DNA of 64,000 nt from Pinirhizobacter soli (GTDB taxonomy: Bacteria > Pseudomonadota > Gammaproteobacteria > Xanthomonadales > Rhodanobacteraceae), in NCBI RefSeq assembly GCF_015905305.1, contig NZ_JADZLQ010000001.1:1326599-1390598 (forward strand), in the 5' to 3' direction. Every line of letters starts with the position of its first letter. Positions within the stretch are counted from its first letter, which is position 1. A program made the position numbers and the translations under genes. The notes below the pieces were generated by a model. The model saw nothing but the letters and a program-made list of their open reading frames with translations. It ran no database searches and was not told where the DNA came from. Below, piece by piece: positions 1 to 9,483 of this stretch.

Positions 1-2
1 AC

Positions 3-851
3 ACCCGCGCACAGTTCGAGGCGTTCAATGCGCACATGGATGCCGCCAACCCCGCCACCGGCGTGATCTACTGGATGCTCAACAACGCGTGGCCGTCACT
101 GCACTGGCATCTGTACGACTACTTCATGAATCCGGCCGGCGCCTATTTTGGCGCCAAGAAAGCCAACGAGCTGGTGCACATCCAGTACTCGTACGATTCG
201 AAGGACATCGTGCTGGTGAACCACGCGCTTGACGATGTGCACGGCCTTCAGGCGCGCATCCGCGTGCGCAACCTGGATGGCAGCGTGCGCTTTGACAAGA
301 GCCTGAAGGATGTCGATGTGGCGGGGAACCGTACACGGAAACTTCAGACGCTTCCGGCCGTCGCCGGCCTGTCCCCGGTTTACTTCATCGAGCTGGAGCT
401 CTCGTCCTCCGACGGCGCGACCGTGAGCCGCAATGTCTACTGGCTACCCACCGGACCGGATGTGCTCGACTGGGCCAAGTCAAACTGGTACCTCACTCCG
501 GTAACCAAGTACGCAGACCTCACCGCGCTACAGTCCTTGCCCGCCGCGACCAGCCAGGTTCGCGCCACGACCCGGCACGAAGGAAACGAAGATGTCACCA
601 CGGTCGAGCTGACGGTACCGGCATCGTCCAGGGCGCTGGCGCTCCAGCAACACGTGTCGATCAGGCAGGGCGCCAAGGGCGATCTTGCGTTGCCGATACT
701 GTGGAATGACAATGACGTCACGCTTTGGCCCGGGGAATCGATCGTCCTCACCGCGCGGTACGCCGCGAAGCAGGGAGTTGTACCGATGGTCGAGGTCAGC
801 GGGTGGAACGTACCGCTCCAGAGTGTTCCGGCTAACGGAACGGGTCATTGA
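3..851 (+). CDS. Glycoside hydrolase family 2 exo-beta-glycosidase, C-terminal part (5' end outside window)
   Basis: The reading frame is open from the window edge to TGA at 849-851, so only about 282 C-terminal residues are seen. The segment TGVIYWMLNNAWPSLHWHLY followed by DYF and YFGAKKANELVHIQYSYD is characteristic of the exo-beta-D-glucosaminidase / beta-mannosidase branch of GH2 (CsxA type); the remainder forms the C-terminal beta-sandwich domains. Such enzymes remove terminal glucosamine or mannose from oligosaccharides and are usually exported; a signal peptide cannot be checked because the N-terminus is missing. A LacI-family repressor starts 17 bp downstream on the same strand and probably controls this gene and its upstream partners. 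The family is confident; the exact substrate is not. Confidence 0.85.
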   Translation, partial: TRAQFEAFNAHMDAANPATGVIYWMLNNAWPSLHWHLYDYFMNPAGAYFGAKKANELVHIQYSYDSKDIVLVNHALDDVHGLQARIRVRNLDGSVRFDKSLKDVDVAGNRTRKLQTLPAVAGLSPVYFIELELSSSDGATVSRNVYWLPTGPDVLDWAKSNWYLTPVTKYADLTALQSLPAATSQVRATTRHEGNEDVTTVELTVPASSRALALQQHVSIRQGAKGDLALPILWNDNDVTLWPGESIVLTARYAAKQGVVPMVEVSGWNVPLQSVPANGTGH

Positions 852-867
852 AGACGGAAGGGTTTCC

Positions 868-1881
868 ATGGCACGCGTGACCATCAACGATGTCGCCCGG
901 GTCTCGGATACCTCGAAGAAGACCGTCTCACGGGTATTGAACAACGAGCCGAACGTACGCGATTCGGTGCGCGACCGCGTGCTGTCGGCCGTGGCGGAAC
1001 TCAACTACCGGCCGCTTACCTCCGCGCGCAGCCTGGCAACGAACCGGTCCTTCATGATCGGCCTGCTTTACGACAACTTGTCGCCAAGCTACATCATGGA
1101 AGTCCAGGCGGGCGTGCTCGAAGCATGCGAGGCCAGGCAGTACAGCATGATGGTGCAGCCGCTGGTGTCGACGGCACCGGACTTCGTCGACCGCGTCGAC
1201 GGCATCCTCTCGCGGCACCGGCCCGATGGGCTGATCCTTACGCCACCCCTCACCGACCATGCGAAGCTGCTCGATCACCTGCGCAAGGCCGAGATTCCAT
1301 TCGCCTCGATCGCCCCGCGCCAGTCCAAAGGTTGCATCGGGGTGATACTGCGCGAGCGCGAAGCCGCGGCGGCGATGGTGGACCACCTTGTATCGCTTGG
1401 TCATCGCCGCATCGCACACATCATTGGCCCACCCAAACACGGCGCGGGCATCTGGCGCCTGGCCGGTTACCGTGACGGGCTGAAGCGCGCCGGGCTTGAG
1501 GAAAATCCCGCCTACATGATCCAGGGGCAGTTTTCCTTCGAGTCGGGCGTGGCCGCGGCCCGCCAGTTGCTCAAGCTCAAGAAGCGGCCCACCGCCATTT
1601 TTGCGGCCGACGACGACATGGCTGTCGGTGCGATCTGGGCGGCCGCGGAGGCTGGGGTTTCGGTACCTGCTGATATGTCCATCTGCGGCTTCGACGACAC
1701 CACGATCGCCACGCAGGTGTGGCCGCCGCTGACTACCGTGCACCAACCAGTGCACGACATGGGCAAGCGCGCCACTGAGGAGCTCTTGCTTCGCGTGCTT
1801 GACAAGGGGGAAGCCCGCATGGTCGAAGTAGGCTACGAAATGCGGGTGCGGGCATCGACGGCGCCCGCACCCCTCACCTAA
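868..1881 (+). CDS. LacI-family transcriptional regulator
   Basis: 337 residues. The N-terminus (VTINDVARVSDTSKKTVSRV, residues 4-23) is the LacI helix-turn-helix, followed by the hinge helix around YRPLTSARSLATNRS and a periplasmic-binding-protein-like effector domain with the family pattern AIFAADDDMAVGAI and CGFDDTTIA. The frame stays open upstream, but ATG 868 is chosen because the family begins exactly here and a GGAAGG ribosome site lies about 6 bases upstream. The gene follows a GH2 glycosidase directly, so the inducer is probably a sugar released by that enzyme; this is inference. No operator could be identified because the start of the upstream operon lies outside the window. Confidence 0.93.
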   Translation: MARVTINDVARVSDTSKKTVSRVLNNEPNVRDSVRDRVLSAVAELNYRPLTSARSLATNRSFMIGLLYDNLSPSYIMEVQAGVLEACEARQYSMMVQPLVSTAPDFVDRVDGILSRHRPDGLILTPPLTDHAKLLDHLRKAEIPFASIAPRQSKGCIGVILREREAAAAMVDHLVSLGHRRIAHIIGPPKHGAGIWRLAGYRDGLKRAGLEENPAYMIQGQFSFESGVAAARQLLKLKKRPTAIFAADDDMAVGAIWAAAEAGVSVPADMSICGFDDTTIATQVWPPLTTVHQPVHDMGKRATEELLLRVLDKGEARMVEVGYEMRVRASTAPAPLT

Positions 1882-1916
1882 GTGCCACGCCACCAATCGA
1901 TAGGAGAAAAGCCCAG

Positions 1917-2762
1917 ATGCCCGCCACGCCTGACGCCAACGCCCCGCGACAGAAGTTCCACTTCATCTCCGGGCTGCCGCGTTCCGGCACCACGCTGCTG
2001 GCCGCCATCCTCAACCAGAATCCGCGCTTCCGCGCCGGCATGACCAGCCCCCTTGCCGACATCATGGGCGTGGTGATGGCCGAGGCAAGCAGCAAGAACG
2101 ATTTTTCGTTCGATGTCTCCGACGAGCAACGCGTGGCCATGCTGCGCGGACTTGTGGAGAGCTTCTACTCGGCCCAGGGCGATGCCAACGTGGTGTTCGA
2201 CACCAGCCGGCTGTGGTGCAGCCGCATGCAGTTGCTCGAAACGCTATTCCCTGGCGTCAAGGTGATCGCCTGCGTGCGCCAGCTGGCCTGGGTGATCGAC
2301 AGCATGGAGCGGCTGGTGCGCAAGCAGCCGGTAAGCGTCAGCAAGATATTCCGCTTCGACACCAATACCACCGTGTACTCGCGCGTCGAGGCGCTCACCG
2401 ATCCCCGGGGCATGGTGGGTTTCGCCTACCAGGCCACCAAGGAAGCATTCTACGGCCCGTACGCGAAAGACCACCTGCTGATGCTGAGCTACGAAAGCCT
2501 CGCGGCGGATCCCGTCGCAGCCATGCGCGCGGTCTACAAATTCCTCGACGAGCCCTGGTTCGAGCACGACTTCGACCACATCGAATACAACGCGGACGAG
2601 TTCGATGCCCGCGTCGGTATGCCCGGCCTGCACTCGGTCCGGCCGAAGGTCGAGTCGATCGAACGCCAGCCTGTCCTGCCGCGTGAAATCTTCGGACGCT
2701 TCGCGAATGAGGCGTTCTGGATGGATCCGAAGAACAACGTCAACCAGGTTCCCATTATTTAG
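1917..2762 (+). CDS. Sulfotransferase family protein
   Basis: 281 residues. The 5'-phosphosulfate-binding loop SGLPRSGTTLLAAIL is at residues 18-32, and a plausible 3'-phosphate-binding segment VIACVRQLAWVIDSMERLVR is near residues 119-138, as in PAPS-dependent sulfotransferases. No signal peptide or membrane segment, so cytoplasmic. ATG 1917 has the ribosome site TAGGAGA upstream. It follows the LacI gene by 35 bp and converges on flgL with only 13 bp between the stop codons. The acceptor cannot be read from sequence; position next to the hook-filament junction gene raises the possibility of a flagellar or surface-glycan substrate, which is inference only. Confidence 0.85.
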   Translation: MPATPDANAPRQKFHFISGLPRSGTTLLAAILNQNPRFRAGMTSPLADIMGVVMAEASSKNDFSFDVSDEQRVAMLRGLVESFYSAQGDANVVFDTSRLWCSRMQLLETLFPGVKVIACVRQLAWVIDSMERLVRKQPVSVSKIFRFDTNTTVYSRVEALTDPRGMVGFAYQATKEAFYGPYAKDHLLMLSYESLAADPVAAMRAVYKFLDEPWFEHDFDHIEYNADEFDARVGMPGLHSVRPKVESIERQPVLPREIFGRFANEAFWMDPKNNVNQVPII

Positions 2763-2775
2763 AGGCTGGCGCGGA

Positions 2776-4005
2776 CTACTTAATGTAGTTGAATAAGGTC
2801 AGCTGCTGCGCTTTCACGAACACCTGCTGGGACGCACTGAGCGCCGCCGACTGCATCGACAGCTGGCTGATCGCCGTGGCGGGGTCCGCGTCCGTCACCG
2901 CCGTCAGGGCGTTGGTGTACGAAACCTTCAGGTCCGCATAAGCCGAACTCTGCTGGTCTAGCGTGTTCATCCGCGCACCCACCAGCACCTGCGTGTTGGT
3001 AACGGCCGATTGCGTGGAATCGAGCGATTCGATCTGACGGTTCATCACGTTGTTCAACGAAGCGCCGCTGGCGCCGCTGTTCAACGCGTTGATCATGTTG
3101 TTGAGGGTGCCGAAGATGTCCTGGTTCTGGCTCTTGCCCACGGTCACGCTGTCCCCCGCCGCCGGGGTGCCGGTCATGGCGATGGTCATGCCGTTGAAGC
3201 TGATGTTGTCCCCGTCCTTGTAGTTGCCGCCCACGGGGTTGCCACTGGTATCGAGCACCGGGTTGCCGCCGGCGTCGGTGGCCGTCCAGTTGCCCGCGCC
3301 GTCGAAGTTGATGGTGTAGCTGCCATTGCTGGCCATGCCGTTGGCGTAAGCCGTGGCGTCGGTCACCGAGCTTCCGCCCACCACCAGCGAACCGGTGTTG
3401 CCGGAGGCGGCCGTGGCGCTGAAGGTGCCGTTGCCGTTGGCATTGTTCATGAAGATGCTGCTGCCGGTATCGCCGGTGGCGATCTGCAGGCCCGAACCGA
3501 TCGAGGCGTACAGCTGGCTGTCGGTCCCGGTGTAGCTCACCGAGCCGTCGGCATTCTGGATGAATGGCGTGGACGTGCCGCTGGTGCCGCCGAACAAGGC
3601 GTCGCCGTTGCTGTCGGCCGTGTTGCCCAGCTGCATCAGCTGATCACGGATCTGCGAGAGGTTCGTGGCGATGCTCTGGCGGTCAGCAGGAGCCAGGCTG
3701 CCGTTGATCGACTGCAATGCCAGGGTGCGCGCGGAGTCAAGGAGGTTCGTGACCGAATCGAGCGTCGTGGTTTCCGTGGACATGCGCGTATTGGCGCTGT
3801 CGATGCTGTCGGAATACTGCTGTTGCCCCGCCATCATGTGGCTGAGCGAGATCGCCTTGCCGGCGCCGGTGGGATCGTCGGAGGCAACGTTGATGCGCTT
3901 GCCGCTGGTGACCTCGTTCTGCGAGGCGTTCACCGCGGCCTGCTGGGCCATCATCGTCGTCAGTGACTGCTCGTACGACCACTGGGTTGAAATGCGTATG
4001 GACAT
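2776..4005 (-). CDS. flgL: Flagellar hook-associated protein 3 (hook-filament junction)
   Basis: 409 residues, longer than the roughly 320 of Escherichia coli FlgL because of an enlarged central domain rich in Gly, Asn and Thr. The N-terminus MSIRISTQWSYEQSLTTMMA with VTSGKRINVASDDPTGAGKA and the C-terminal heptad region ending SQQVFVKAQQLTLFNYIK are the flagellin-like D0/D1 coiled coils of FlgL. It is the last gene of flgBCDEFGHIJKL and starts 5 bp after flgK. It is exported through the flagellar type III apparatus and joins FlgK to the filament; FlgN, encoded at 16695-17138, should be its chaperone. Confidence 0.95.
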   Translation of the reverse strand: MSIRISTQWSYEQSLTTMMAQQAAVNASQNEVTSGKRINVASDDPTGAGKAISLSHMMAGQQQYSDSIDSANTRMSTETTTLDSVTNLLDSARTLALQSINGSLAPADRQSIATNLSQIRDQLMQLGNTADSNGDALFGGTSGTSTPFIQNADGSVSYTGTDSQLYASIGSGLQIATGDTGSSIFMNNANGNGTFSATAASGNTGSLVVGGSSVTDATAYANGMASNGSYTINFDGAGNWTATDAGGNPVLDTSGNPVGGNYKDGDNISFNGMTIAMTGTPAAGDSVTVGKSQNQDIFGTLNNMINALNSGASGASLNNVMNRQIESLDSTQSAVTNTQVLVGARMNTLDQQSSAYADLKVSYTNALTAVTDADPATAISQLSMQSAALSASQQVFVKAQQLTLFNYIK

Positions 4006-4010
4006 GGCCG

Positions 4011-5885
4011 TTACCCGATCGCGTTCATTAGGCTGGTGAAAATCGTCTGTGCCGCGGCGATGACCTGCGCGGACGCCTGGTAGGACTGCTGGAATTTCAC
4101 GAGGTTGGCGCCTTCCTCGTCGATATTCACGCCCGACACGCTTTGCTGCGCGGACACGGCCTGGTCGTGCAGGGCGGTCTGGGTGGTGAGGTTGGTCGCG
4201 GCCTGGGCGCCGGCACTGCCGATCTGCGTGGTGAGATTGGCGTAGGCATCCACCACGCTTACCTTGCCGCCGGAGAGTACGCCGGTGTCGGACAGGGCAG
4301 CCAGCTTAAGTGCATTGCTGTTGTCATTGAGACCATTGGCATTCTTCGCCACCCCGAAGCTGTCGCCCGTTGCCGGCGTGCCTGTCAGGGTGACGCTCCA
4401 ACCGTTGGCGGTAATCGGCTGGCCGGAGGTGTAGGTGCCGCCACCAATGGTGGCGCCGCCAGCGTCGGTGATCGTGTAAGCCGTGGGCGAGGTGAAGCTG
4501 ATCGTGGCACCGGCAAGCACGCCGGCGTTGGTCGGATCGGTGACATTGACCGAGCCCACCTTGGCCGCACCGGTGTTGGCTGCCGCGGCGGTGGTGGTGA
4601 GCGCAGCGGCCGCGGCAATGTTCGACGGATCGGTCATCGCCACGCTCAAGGAGCCCGCGGCATTGCGCGTGGGTTGGACCTTGAAGCTGTCACCCGCGGC
4701 GGCCGTACCGGACACGCTGAAGGTCATGCCGTCGGCGGAGTACGTGCCGTCAGGATTGGTGGTAAGAGGCACGCTTTGGCCGGCGGTGGTCTTCAGGCTC
4801 CAACTGGCGCCGTTGTAGCTCATGATGTAGTCGGAGCTGGTGGTGGCCGACACGTCGCTGATGGTGGCACCGACGGCGGCACTGCCGGTGTTCTTCGACG
4901 ACGAGGACACTGCTGGCGATCCGACGGAAAAAATCGGCGCGCCCAGGTTGCCGTTCAAATCCAGGCCCTTGGCCTGCTGCGCATTGACACTCGAGGACAA
5001 CGCCAAAGCCGCCTGGCCTAGCGCGTTCTGCGCCGGGTCCAGGACCGTGGTGCGATAGTCGAGCATGGCGCCCAGGGCGCCGCCGCTCAACTTGGTGGTG
5101 ATGTCGTTGCCGACGCTGTCGGTAATGTTGGTGCGGGTGGCGTCGTAAGGGTCCGGCGTGGCCTTCAGATCGTACGAGGTGGGTCCGGTGACGACGGTCT
5201 GCCCCGCCGTCGTGTAGACGCTCATGGTGCCGTCGGACTCAGCCACCGTGTTGATGCCCACCAGGCCCGAAAGCTGGTTCACCAGTGCGTCGCGCTGGTC
5301 GAGCAGGTCGTTGGGCATGGCGCCGTTGCCAAGCTGCTTGATCTGCTTGTTCAACGCGGCGATCGCGGACGTGGCGCTGTTGATGCTGTCGACGGTGCTG
5401 CTGATCTGCTTGTTCACCGACAACTGCTGGGCCTGCATCTGCTGGCCGAGCGTGTTGAACATGGTGGCGGTGCTGGCCGCATCCCCGAGCAGCGACTGCC
5501 GCGCGGAACTGGTGGACGGCGCGTTGGCCACGGTGCTGAAGGCGGCGTAGAGCGAATCGAGCGAGCCTTGCATGTCGCCGCTTCCACTAAGCACGCTGTT
5601 GAGCGTGGTGGTGAGGTCGTTGAACGTGCTGGCGCGGGAGAGGCTGGCGTTGGACGACCACATGGCCGTGGTCAGGTATTGGCTGTACGAGCGCTGCACC
5701 GAGGCCACGTCCACGCCGTTGCCGATGGTGAACTTGCCCGCCTGCTGCGAGATGCGCTCGACCTGGGTCACCGTTTGCCGGCTGTAGCCGTCGGTGCCCG
5801 CGTTGGCAATGTTGTTGCCGACGGTGGTCAGCGCGATCTGCGCGGCATTCAGCCCCGAGATGCCGGTGGTGAGCATGTTGGCCAT
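4011..5885 (-). CDS. flgK: Flagellar hook-associated protein 1
   Basis: 624 residues. The N-terminus LTTGISGLNAAQIALTTVGN followed by NIANAGTDGYSRQ is the flagellar rod-protein motif; the C-terminus GVNIDEEGANLVKFQQSYQA with SAQVIAAAQTIFTSLMNAIG is the matching FlgK C-terminal helix. The middle, about residues 290-520, is low-complexity and rich in Ala, Gly, Ser and Thr, which accounts for the slightly large size. FlgK is the first hook-filament junction ring. It lies between flgJ and flgL in the same minus-strand operon and should be exported with FlgN as chaperone. Confidence 0.95.
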   Translation of the reverse strand: MANMLTTGISGLNAAQIALTTVGNNIANAGTDGYSRQTVTQVERISQQAGKFTIGNGVDVASVQRSYSQYLTTAMWSSNASLSRASTFNDLTTTLNSVLSGSGDMQGSLDSLYAAFSTVANAPSTSSARQSLLGDAASTATMFNTLGQQMQAQQLSVNKQISSTVDSINSATSAIAALNKQIKQLGNGAMPNDLLDQRDALVNQLSGLVGINTVAESDGTMSVYTTAGQTVVTGPTSYDLKATPDPYDATRTNITDSVGNDITTKLSGGALGAMLDYRTTVLDPAQNALGQAALALSSSVNAQQAKGLDLNGNLGAPIFSVGSPAVSSSSKNTGSAAVGATISDVSATTSSDYIMSYNGASWSLKTTAGQSVPLTTNPDGTYSADGMTFSVSGTAAAGDSFKVQPTRNAAGSLSVAMTDPSNIAAAAALTTTAAAANTGAAKVGSVNVTDPTNAGVLAGATISFTSPTAYTITDAGGATIGGGTYTSGQPITANGWSVTLTGTPATGDSFGVAKNANGLNDNSNALKLAALSDTGVLSGGKVSVVDAYANLTTQIGSAGAQAATNLTTQTALHDQAVSAQQSVSGVNIDEEGANLVKFQQSYQASAQVIAAAQTIFTSLMNAIG

Positions 5886-5908
5886 GGTTATTCCTTAAGA
5901 CTCGCCGT

Positions 5909-6850
5909 TCACGGGATGGCCGCCGAAACGGACTGCTTGAGTGCTTCCAGTGCCTGGCGCATGCCATCGCTGTTGGCGATGGCGGCGACCTTGCTGGCAT
6001 ACGAGGGATCGGTGGCGTAGCCGCCGGCGACCAGTGCCTTGGCATAGCCGTAGGCGTCGTCGCCCTTGCCCACCGCCTGGGCATAACGCGGGCTGTTGGC
6101 GATCAGGTCCGCATAGTCGGAGAACGAACCTGACGGTGAGTCATAGGCGCGGAACGCCGCGCGGGTGCGCACCGCCACGCCGCCTTGATATTCCACGGTT
6201 GGCACGTTCACCTTGCCGCCATCCCAGCTGGAACCTGCCTTGATGCCGAACAGGTTGAAGCTGGAGTCGCCGTTGCCGGCCTTGGGCATGTGCTTGCCGT
6301 ACTGGGTTTCAAGCGCGGCCTGGGCCAGCACCACGCGAACGGACACGCCAAGCTTCTTGGCGGCCTCGATCGCGTGCGGGGCCAGGTCCTTGACGAACTG
6401 CTGGATGTCCTGCGGCACCCACTTCTTCACCGCCGTGCCCACGGCGCCGACGGAACCAGCCAACGCTGCAACCTTGTCCTGCCAGTCGCTGCCGGTGGAA
6501 GAAGCATTGGCGCCCTGGGCGGCCAGTTGCTGCTCGGCGGAGGAACCGCCCAGCTGCTTGACCAGCATGTCGGCAATCCCCAAGCCCTTGCCTTTGGACA
6601 AACTCACCGACAACTGGTGGTCGTAGAGATCCGTCCACTGGTCCTGGCCCTGGCTGTCCATCAGGCCATCCGACGGCGTGGCAGCGCGCATGGATTTGAG
6701 CATCATCTGGGTGAAGATGGCTTCGAACTGCTTGGCAACCACCGGCAGCGCGGATTTCTCATCCGCCTTTGCACTGGCGCGCAACGCGCCGAACCCGGAC
6801 AGGTCTGTCCAGGTTCCGACGTTGTTCGCGGTGACGTTGCCGGCGGCCAT
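5909..6850 (-). CDS. flgJ: Flagellar rod-assembly protein / peptidoglycan hydrolase FlgJ
   Basis: 313 residues with two domains. Residues about 30-110 form the rod-cap domain (VVAKQFEAIFTQMMLKSMRA then MDSQGQDQWTDLYDHQLS). Residues about 150-300 form the glucosaminidase-type muramidase domain (HAIEAAKKLGVSVRVVLAQA, then ETQYGKHMPK, NLFGIK, YDSPSGSFSDYADLI); E of ALETQYG is the expected catalytic acid. FlgJ cuts peptidoglycan so that the rod can cross the periplasm. It sits between flgI and flgK, 4 bp after flgI. Confidence 0.95.
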   Translation of the reverse strand: MAAGNVTANNVGTWTDLSGFGALRASAKADEKSALPVVAKQFEAIFTQMMLKSMRAATPSDGLMDSQGQDQWTDLYDHQLSVSLSKGKGLGIADMLVKQLGGSSAEQQLAAQGANASSTGSDWQDKVAALAGSVGAVGTAVKKWVPQDIQQFVKDLAPHAIEAAKKLGVSVRVVLAQAALETQYGKHMPKAGNGDSSFNLFGIKAGSSWDGGKVNVPTVEYQGGVAVRTRAAFRAYDSPSGSFSDYADLIANSPRYAQAVGKGDDAYGYAKALVAGGYATDPSYASKVAAIANSDGMRQALEALKQSVSAAIP

Positions 6851-6854
6851 GGCG

Positions 6855-7967
6855 TTAGATCACCACCAGCTCGGCATGCAGGGCACCGGACTGCTTGAGC
6901 GCCTGCAGGATGGAAATCAGATCGCTGGGACCGGCGCCCACCTGGTTCACCGCGCGCACGATCTGGTCCAGGCTCACGCCCGGACCGAACTTGAACATAT
7001 GCGCGCCGTCTTCGGAAATGCTCACCGAGGAGTTCTGCACCACCTGGGTGGTGCCGTTGGAGAACGGGCCAGGCTGGCTCACCTGCGGGTTCTCGCTGAT
7101 CGTTACCTGGATCGAACCATGCGCCACGGCGGCGGCGCTGACGCGCACGTCCGAACCGATCACCACCGTGCCCGTGCGCGAATTCACCACCACGCGGGCC
7201 GGGGCATCACCCGGGGTGACTTCCAGGCCCTGGATGGCACCGAGCCACGCGACGCGCTGGGAAGCATCCGCCGGGCCGCGCACGGCGATCGAACCACCGT
7301 CCATCGGCTGGGCGGTGCCGGCGCCATAGGTGCCGTTGATGGCCTGGGCCACGCGCGCTGCCGTTGTGAAATCCGGGGTGTTGAGGTTCAGCACCATCGG
7401 GCCGTCCTGGCCGAAGGTCGAGGGCACTGCGCGCTCGACGCTGGCGCCGTTGGGAATACGGCCCGACGAGGAAATATTGATCTGTACGGATGATCCGCTC
7501 TTGCCGCTGGCGCTTGCGCCACCGACCACCACGCTGCCCTGGGCCATGCCGTAGACGTTGCCGTCGGCACCGCGCATCGGGGTCATCAGCAGCTGGCCGC
7601 CGCGGATGCTCTTGGCGTTGCCGATCGAGGCCACGGTGACGTCGATCACCTGGCCGGGCTTGGCGAACGGCGGAAGGTCCGCGGTCACCATCACCGCAGC
7701 GGCATTCTTCAGCTGCGGACGGGCATTGGCCGGTACCGAGATGCCGAACTGCTGCAGCATGTTCTCAAGGCTCTGCGTGGTGAACGGTGCCTGCGTGGTC
7801 TGGTCGCCCGAACCATCCAGGCCTACTACGAGGCCATAGCCGATCAGCTGGTTGCTGCGCACGCCCGCCACCGAGGTGAGGTCGCGGATCTTGTCGGCCT
7901 GCACCGGCGCCACGATGGTGGCGGCAAGGGCGAGGCCGGCGATGAGCTTGCGCATGAAGGTATTCAT
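6855..7967 (-). CDS. flgI: Flagellar P-ring protein
   Basis: 370 residues, the usual size. A Sec signal peptide ([20 protein letters not shown] then PVQA, cleavage near residue 24) is followed by the family start [20 protein letters not shown] and [13 protein letters not shown]. FlgI forms the P ring around the rod in the peptidoglycan layer. The ATG directly abuts the flgH stop codon (TAA then ATG), so the two are translationally coupled in the minus-strand operon. Confidence 0.96.
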   Translation of the reverse strand: MNTFMRKLIAGLALAATIVAPVQADKIRDLTSVAGVRSNQLIGYGLVVGLDGSGDQTTQAPFTTQSLENMLQQFGISVPANARPQLKNAAAVMVTADLPPFAKPGQVIDVTVASIGNAKSIRGGQLLMTPMRGADGNVYGMAQGSVVVGGASASGKSGSSVQINISSSGRIPNGASVERAVPSTFGQDGPMVLNLNTPDFTTAARVAQAINGTYGAGTAQPMDGGSIAVRGPADASQRVAWLGAIQGLEVTPGDAPARVVVNSRTGTVVIGSDVRVSAAAVAHGSIQVTISENPQVSQPGPFSNGTTQVVQNSSVSISEDGAHMFKFGPGVSLDQIVRAVNQVGAGPSDLISILQALKQSGALHAELVVI

Positions 7968-8657
7968 TTAAAAGGGCATCCACTTCGAGCTGAAGAAGCG
8001 CGAGAGCCAGCCCTGGGTGTTGGCGTCGGCCAAGGCACCCTTGCCCGCGTAGGTGATGCGCGCATCGGCCACTCGGGTCGACAGCACGGAGTTGTCCTGG
8101 GCGATGTCCTGGGCGCGGACGATGCCTGAGATACGCACCAGTTCCTGGCCCTGGTTGATGGTCAGCCACTTCTGGCCGCGCACCAGCAAATTGCCATTGC
8201 CCAGGCGCTGGGCCACGGTGACGGTGAGCTGGCCGCTGAGCTGGTTGCTTTGCGAACTGGAACCGGAGCCGTCGAAGCTGCGGTCGGCATCGGTGCCGAT
8301 GTTGGCGGCAACACCGCCGACTTTCAGCGTATGGCCGAGCACCGTCGGCGCATCGATGGAAGTCTTGTCGGTCTTGCTGGTGGCGGTTGCCGATTTCTTG
8401 CTGGCCTGGGTGGCTTCCACCAGGTTCACGGTAAGGATGTCGCCCACCCGATGCGCCTTGGCATCGTTGAACAACTCCATGTTCTGGTCGGCCTGGTAGA
8501 TCGAGCCGTTGCTGGCGGGCGTGGCCACCGGCTCCATCGGCGCGGTGGCTGCCCACTCGGCGTCGTCGTGGGCGCGGGTGTTCTGCATGCCGCAACCGCC
8601 GAGCGCGGCAGCGAACGCCAGCAGGCTGCAACGGAGGATGAAGGAGGAAGCGTTCAT
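7968..8657 (-). CDS. flgH: Flagellar L-ring lipoprotein
   Basis: 229 residues. The N-terminus carries a signal peptide with lipobox LGGC (Cys at residue 22), so the mature protein is an outer-membrane lipoprotein. Family features include LFNDAKAHRVGDILTVNLVE, NLLVRGQKWLTINQGQELVR and ISGIVRAQDIAQDNSVLSTR. It forms the L ring with FlgI below. It starts 9 bp after flgG and abuts flgI. Confidence 0.96.
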   Translation of the reverse strand: MNASSFILRCSLLAFAAALGGCGMQNTRAHDDAEWAATAPMEPVATPASNGSIYQADQNMELFNDAKAHRVGDILTVNLVEATQASKKSATATSKTDKTSIDAPTVLGHTLKVGGVAANIGTDADRSFDGSGSSSQSNQLSGQLTVTVAQRLGNGNLLVRGQKWLTINQGQELVRISGIVRAQDIAQDNSVLSTRVADARITYAGKGALADANTQGWLSRFFSSKWMPF

Positions 8658-8666
8658 GATGATCTA

Positions 8667-9452
8667 TCAGGTTTTCTGGCTGATGAACTGGAGCATGTCG
8701 TCGACGGCACTGATCGACTTGGAATTCATTTCGTAGGTGCGCTGGGTCTCGATCATGTTCACCATCTCTTCCACCACGTTGACGTTGGAAGATTCCAGCG
8801 AACCCTGCAGCAGCGTGCCCATGCCGTTCAGGCCCGGCTGACCGGTCTGCGGCGTGCCGCTGGAAGCGGTTTCCAGGTAAAGGTTCTGGCCCTTCGACTG
8901 CAGACCCGCCGGGTTGGTGAAGTCGGCCAGCTGCAGCGTGCCGATGGTGGTCGTGGTGTTGCTACCCGCTGACACGGCTGAAACCGTGCCGTCGGTGCCG
9001 ATGGTGACCGAGGTGGTGTTCGGCGGCAGGGTGATCGCAGGCTCGATCGGGTAACCGTCGTCGGTCACCAGCTGGCCGTTGTTGTCCGGATGCAGCGAAC
9101 CGTCGCGGGTGTAGGCCAGGCTGCCGTCGGGCATCGAGACCTGCAGGAAGCCGTTGCCCTGGATGGCCACGTCGTAGGAGTTGCCGGTCTGCGTGAAGCC
9201 ACCCTCGGTGAAGTTTTTCTGGGTGCCCACCACGCGCACGCCGGTACCGATCATCAGGCCCGTCGGCGACTGCGTCTGCTCGGTGGTCTGTCCGCCAGGC
9301 TGCCCCTTGTTCTGGTACATCATGTCCTGGAACGACGCACGCGAGCTCTTGAAGCCCGTGGTGTTGGCGTTGGCCAGGTTGTTCGAGATGACATCCATGC
9401 GCGTCTGCTGCGCATCGAGGCCGGTCTTGGCAATCCAGAGTGAGGAAAACAT
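8667..9452 (-). CDS. flgG: Flagellar distal rod protein
   Basis: 261 residues, standard length. The N-terminus MFSSLWIAKTGLDAQQTRMD, then VISNNLANANTTGFKSSRA, is the rod-protein signature; the C-terminus VNVVEEMVNMIETQRTYEMN then SKSISAVDDMLQF is the FlgG/FlgF-type terminal helix. It builds the distal rod and is secreted through the flagellar export gate. It lies between flgF and flgH, with a 31-bp gap to flgF. Confidence 0.96.
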   Translation of the reverse strand: MFSSLWIAKTGLDAQQTRMDVISNNLANANTTGFKSSRASFQDMMYQNKGQPGGQTTEQTQSPTGLMIGTGVRVVGTQKNFTEGGFTQTGNSYDVAIQGNGFLQVSMPDGSLAYTRDGSLHPDNNGQLVTDDGYPIEPAITLPPNTTSVTIGTDGTVSAVSAGSNTTTTIGTLQLADFTNPAGLQSKGQNLYLETASSGTPQTGQPGLNGMGTLLQGSLESSNVNVVEEMVNMIETQRTYEMNSKSISAVDDMLQFISQKT

Positions 9453-9483
9453 GGTGAACTCCTGTGTACGTACCGCTTAAGCG

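Noticed and set aside
3010-5021. Long open frames on the plus strand across flgL and flgK
   Set aside because: They are rich in Gly, Arg, Val and His with no family similarity, lie wholly opposite flgL and flgK, and lack ribosome sites. They result from the high GC content.
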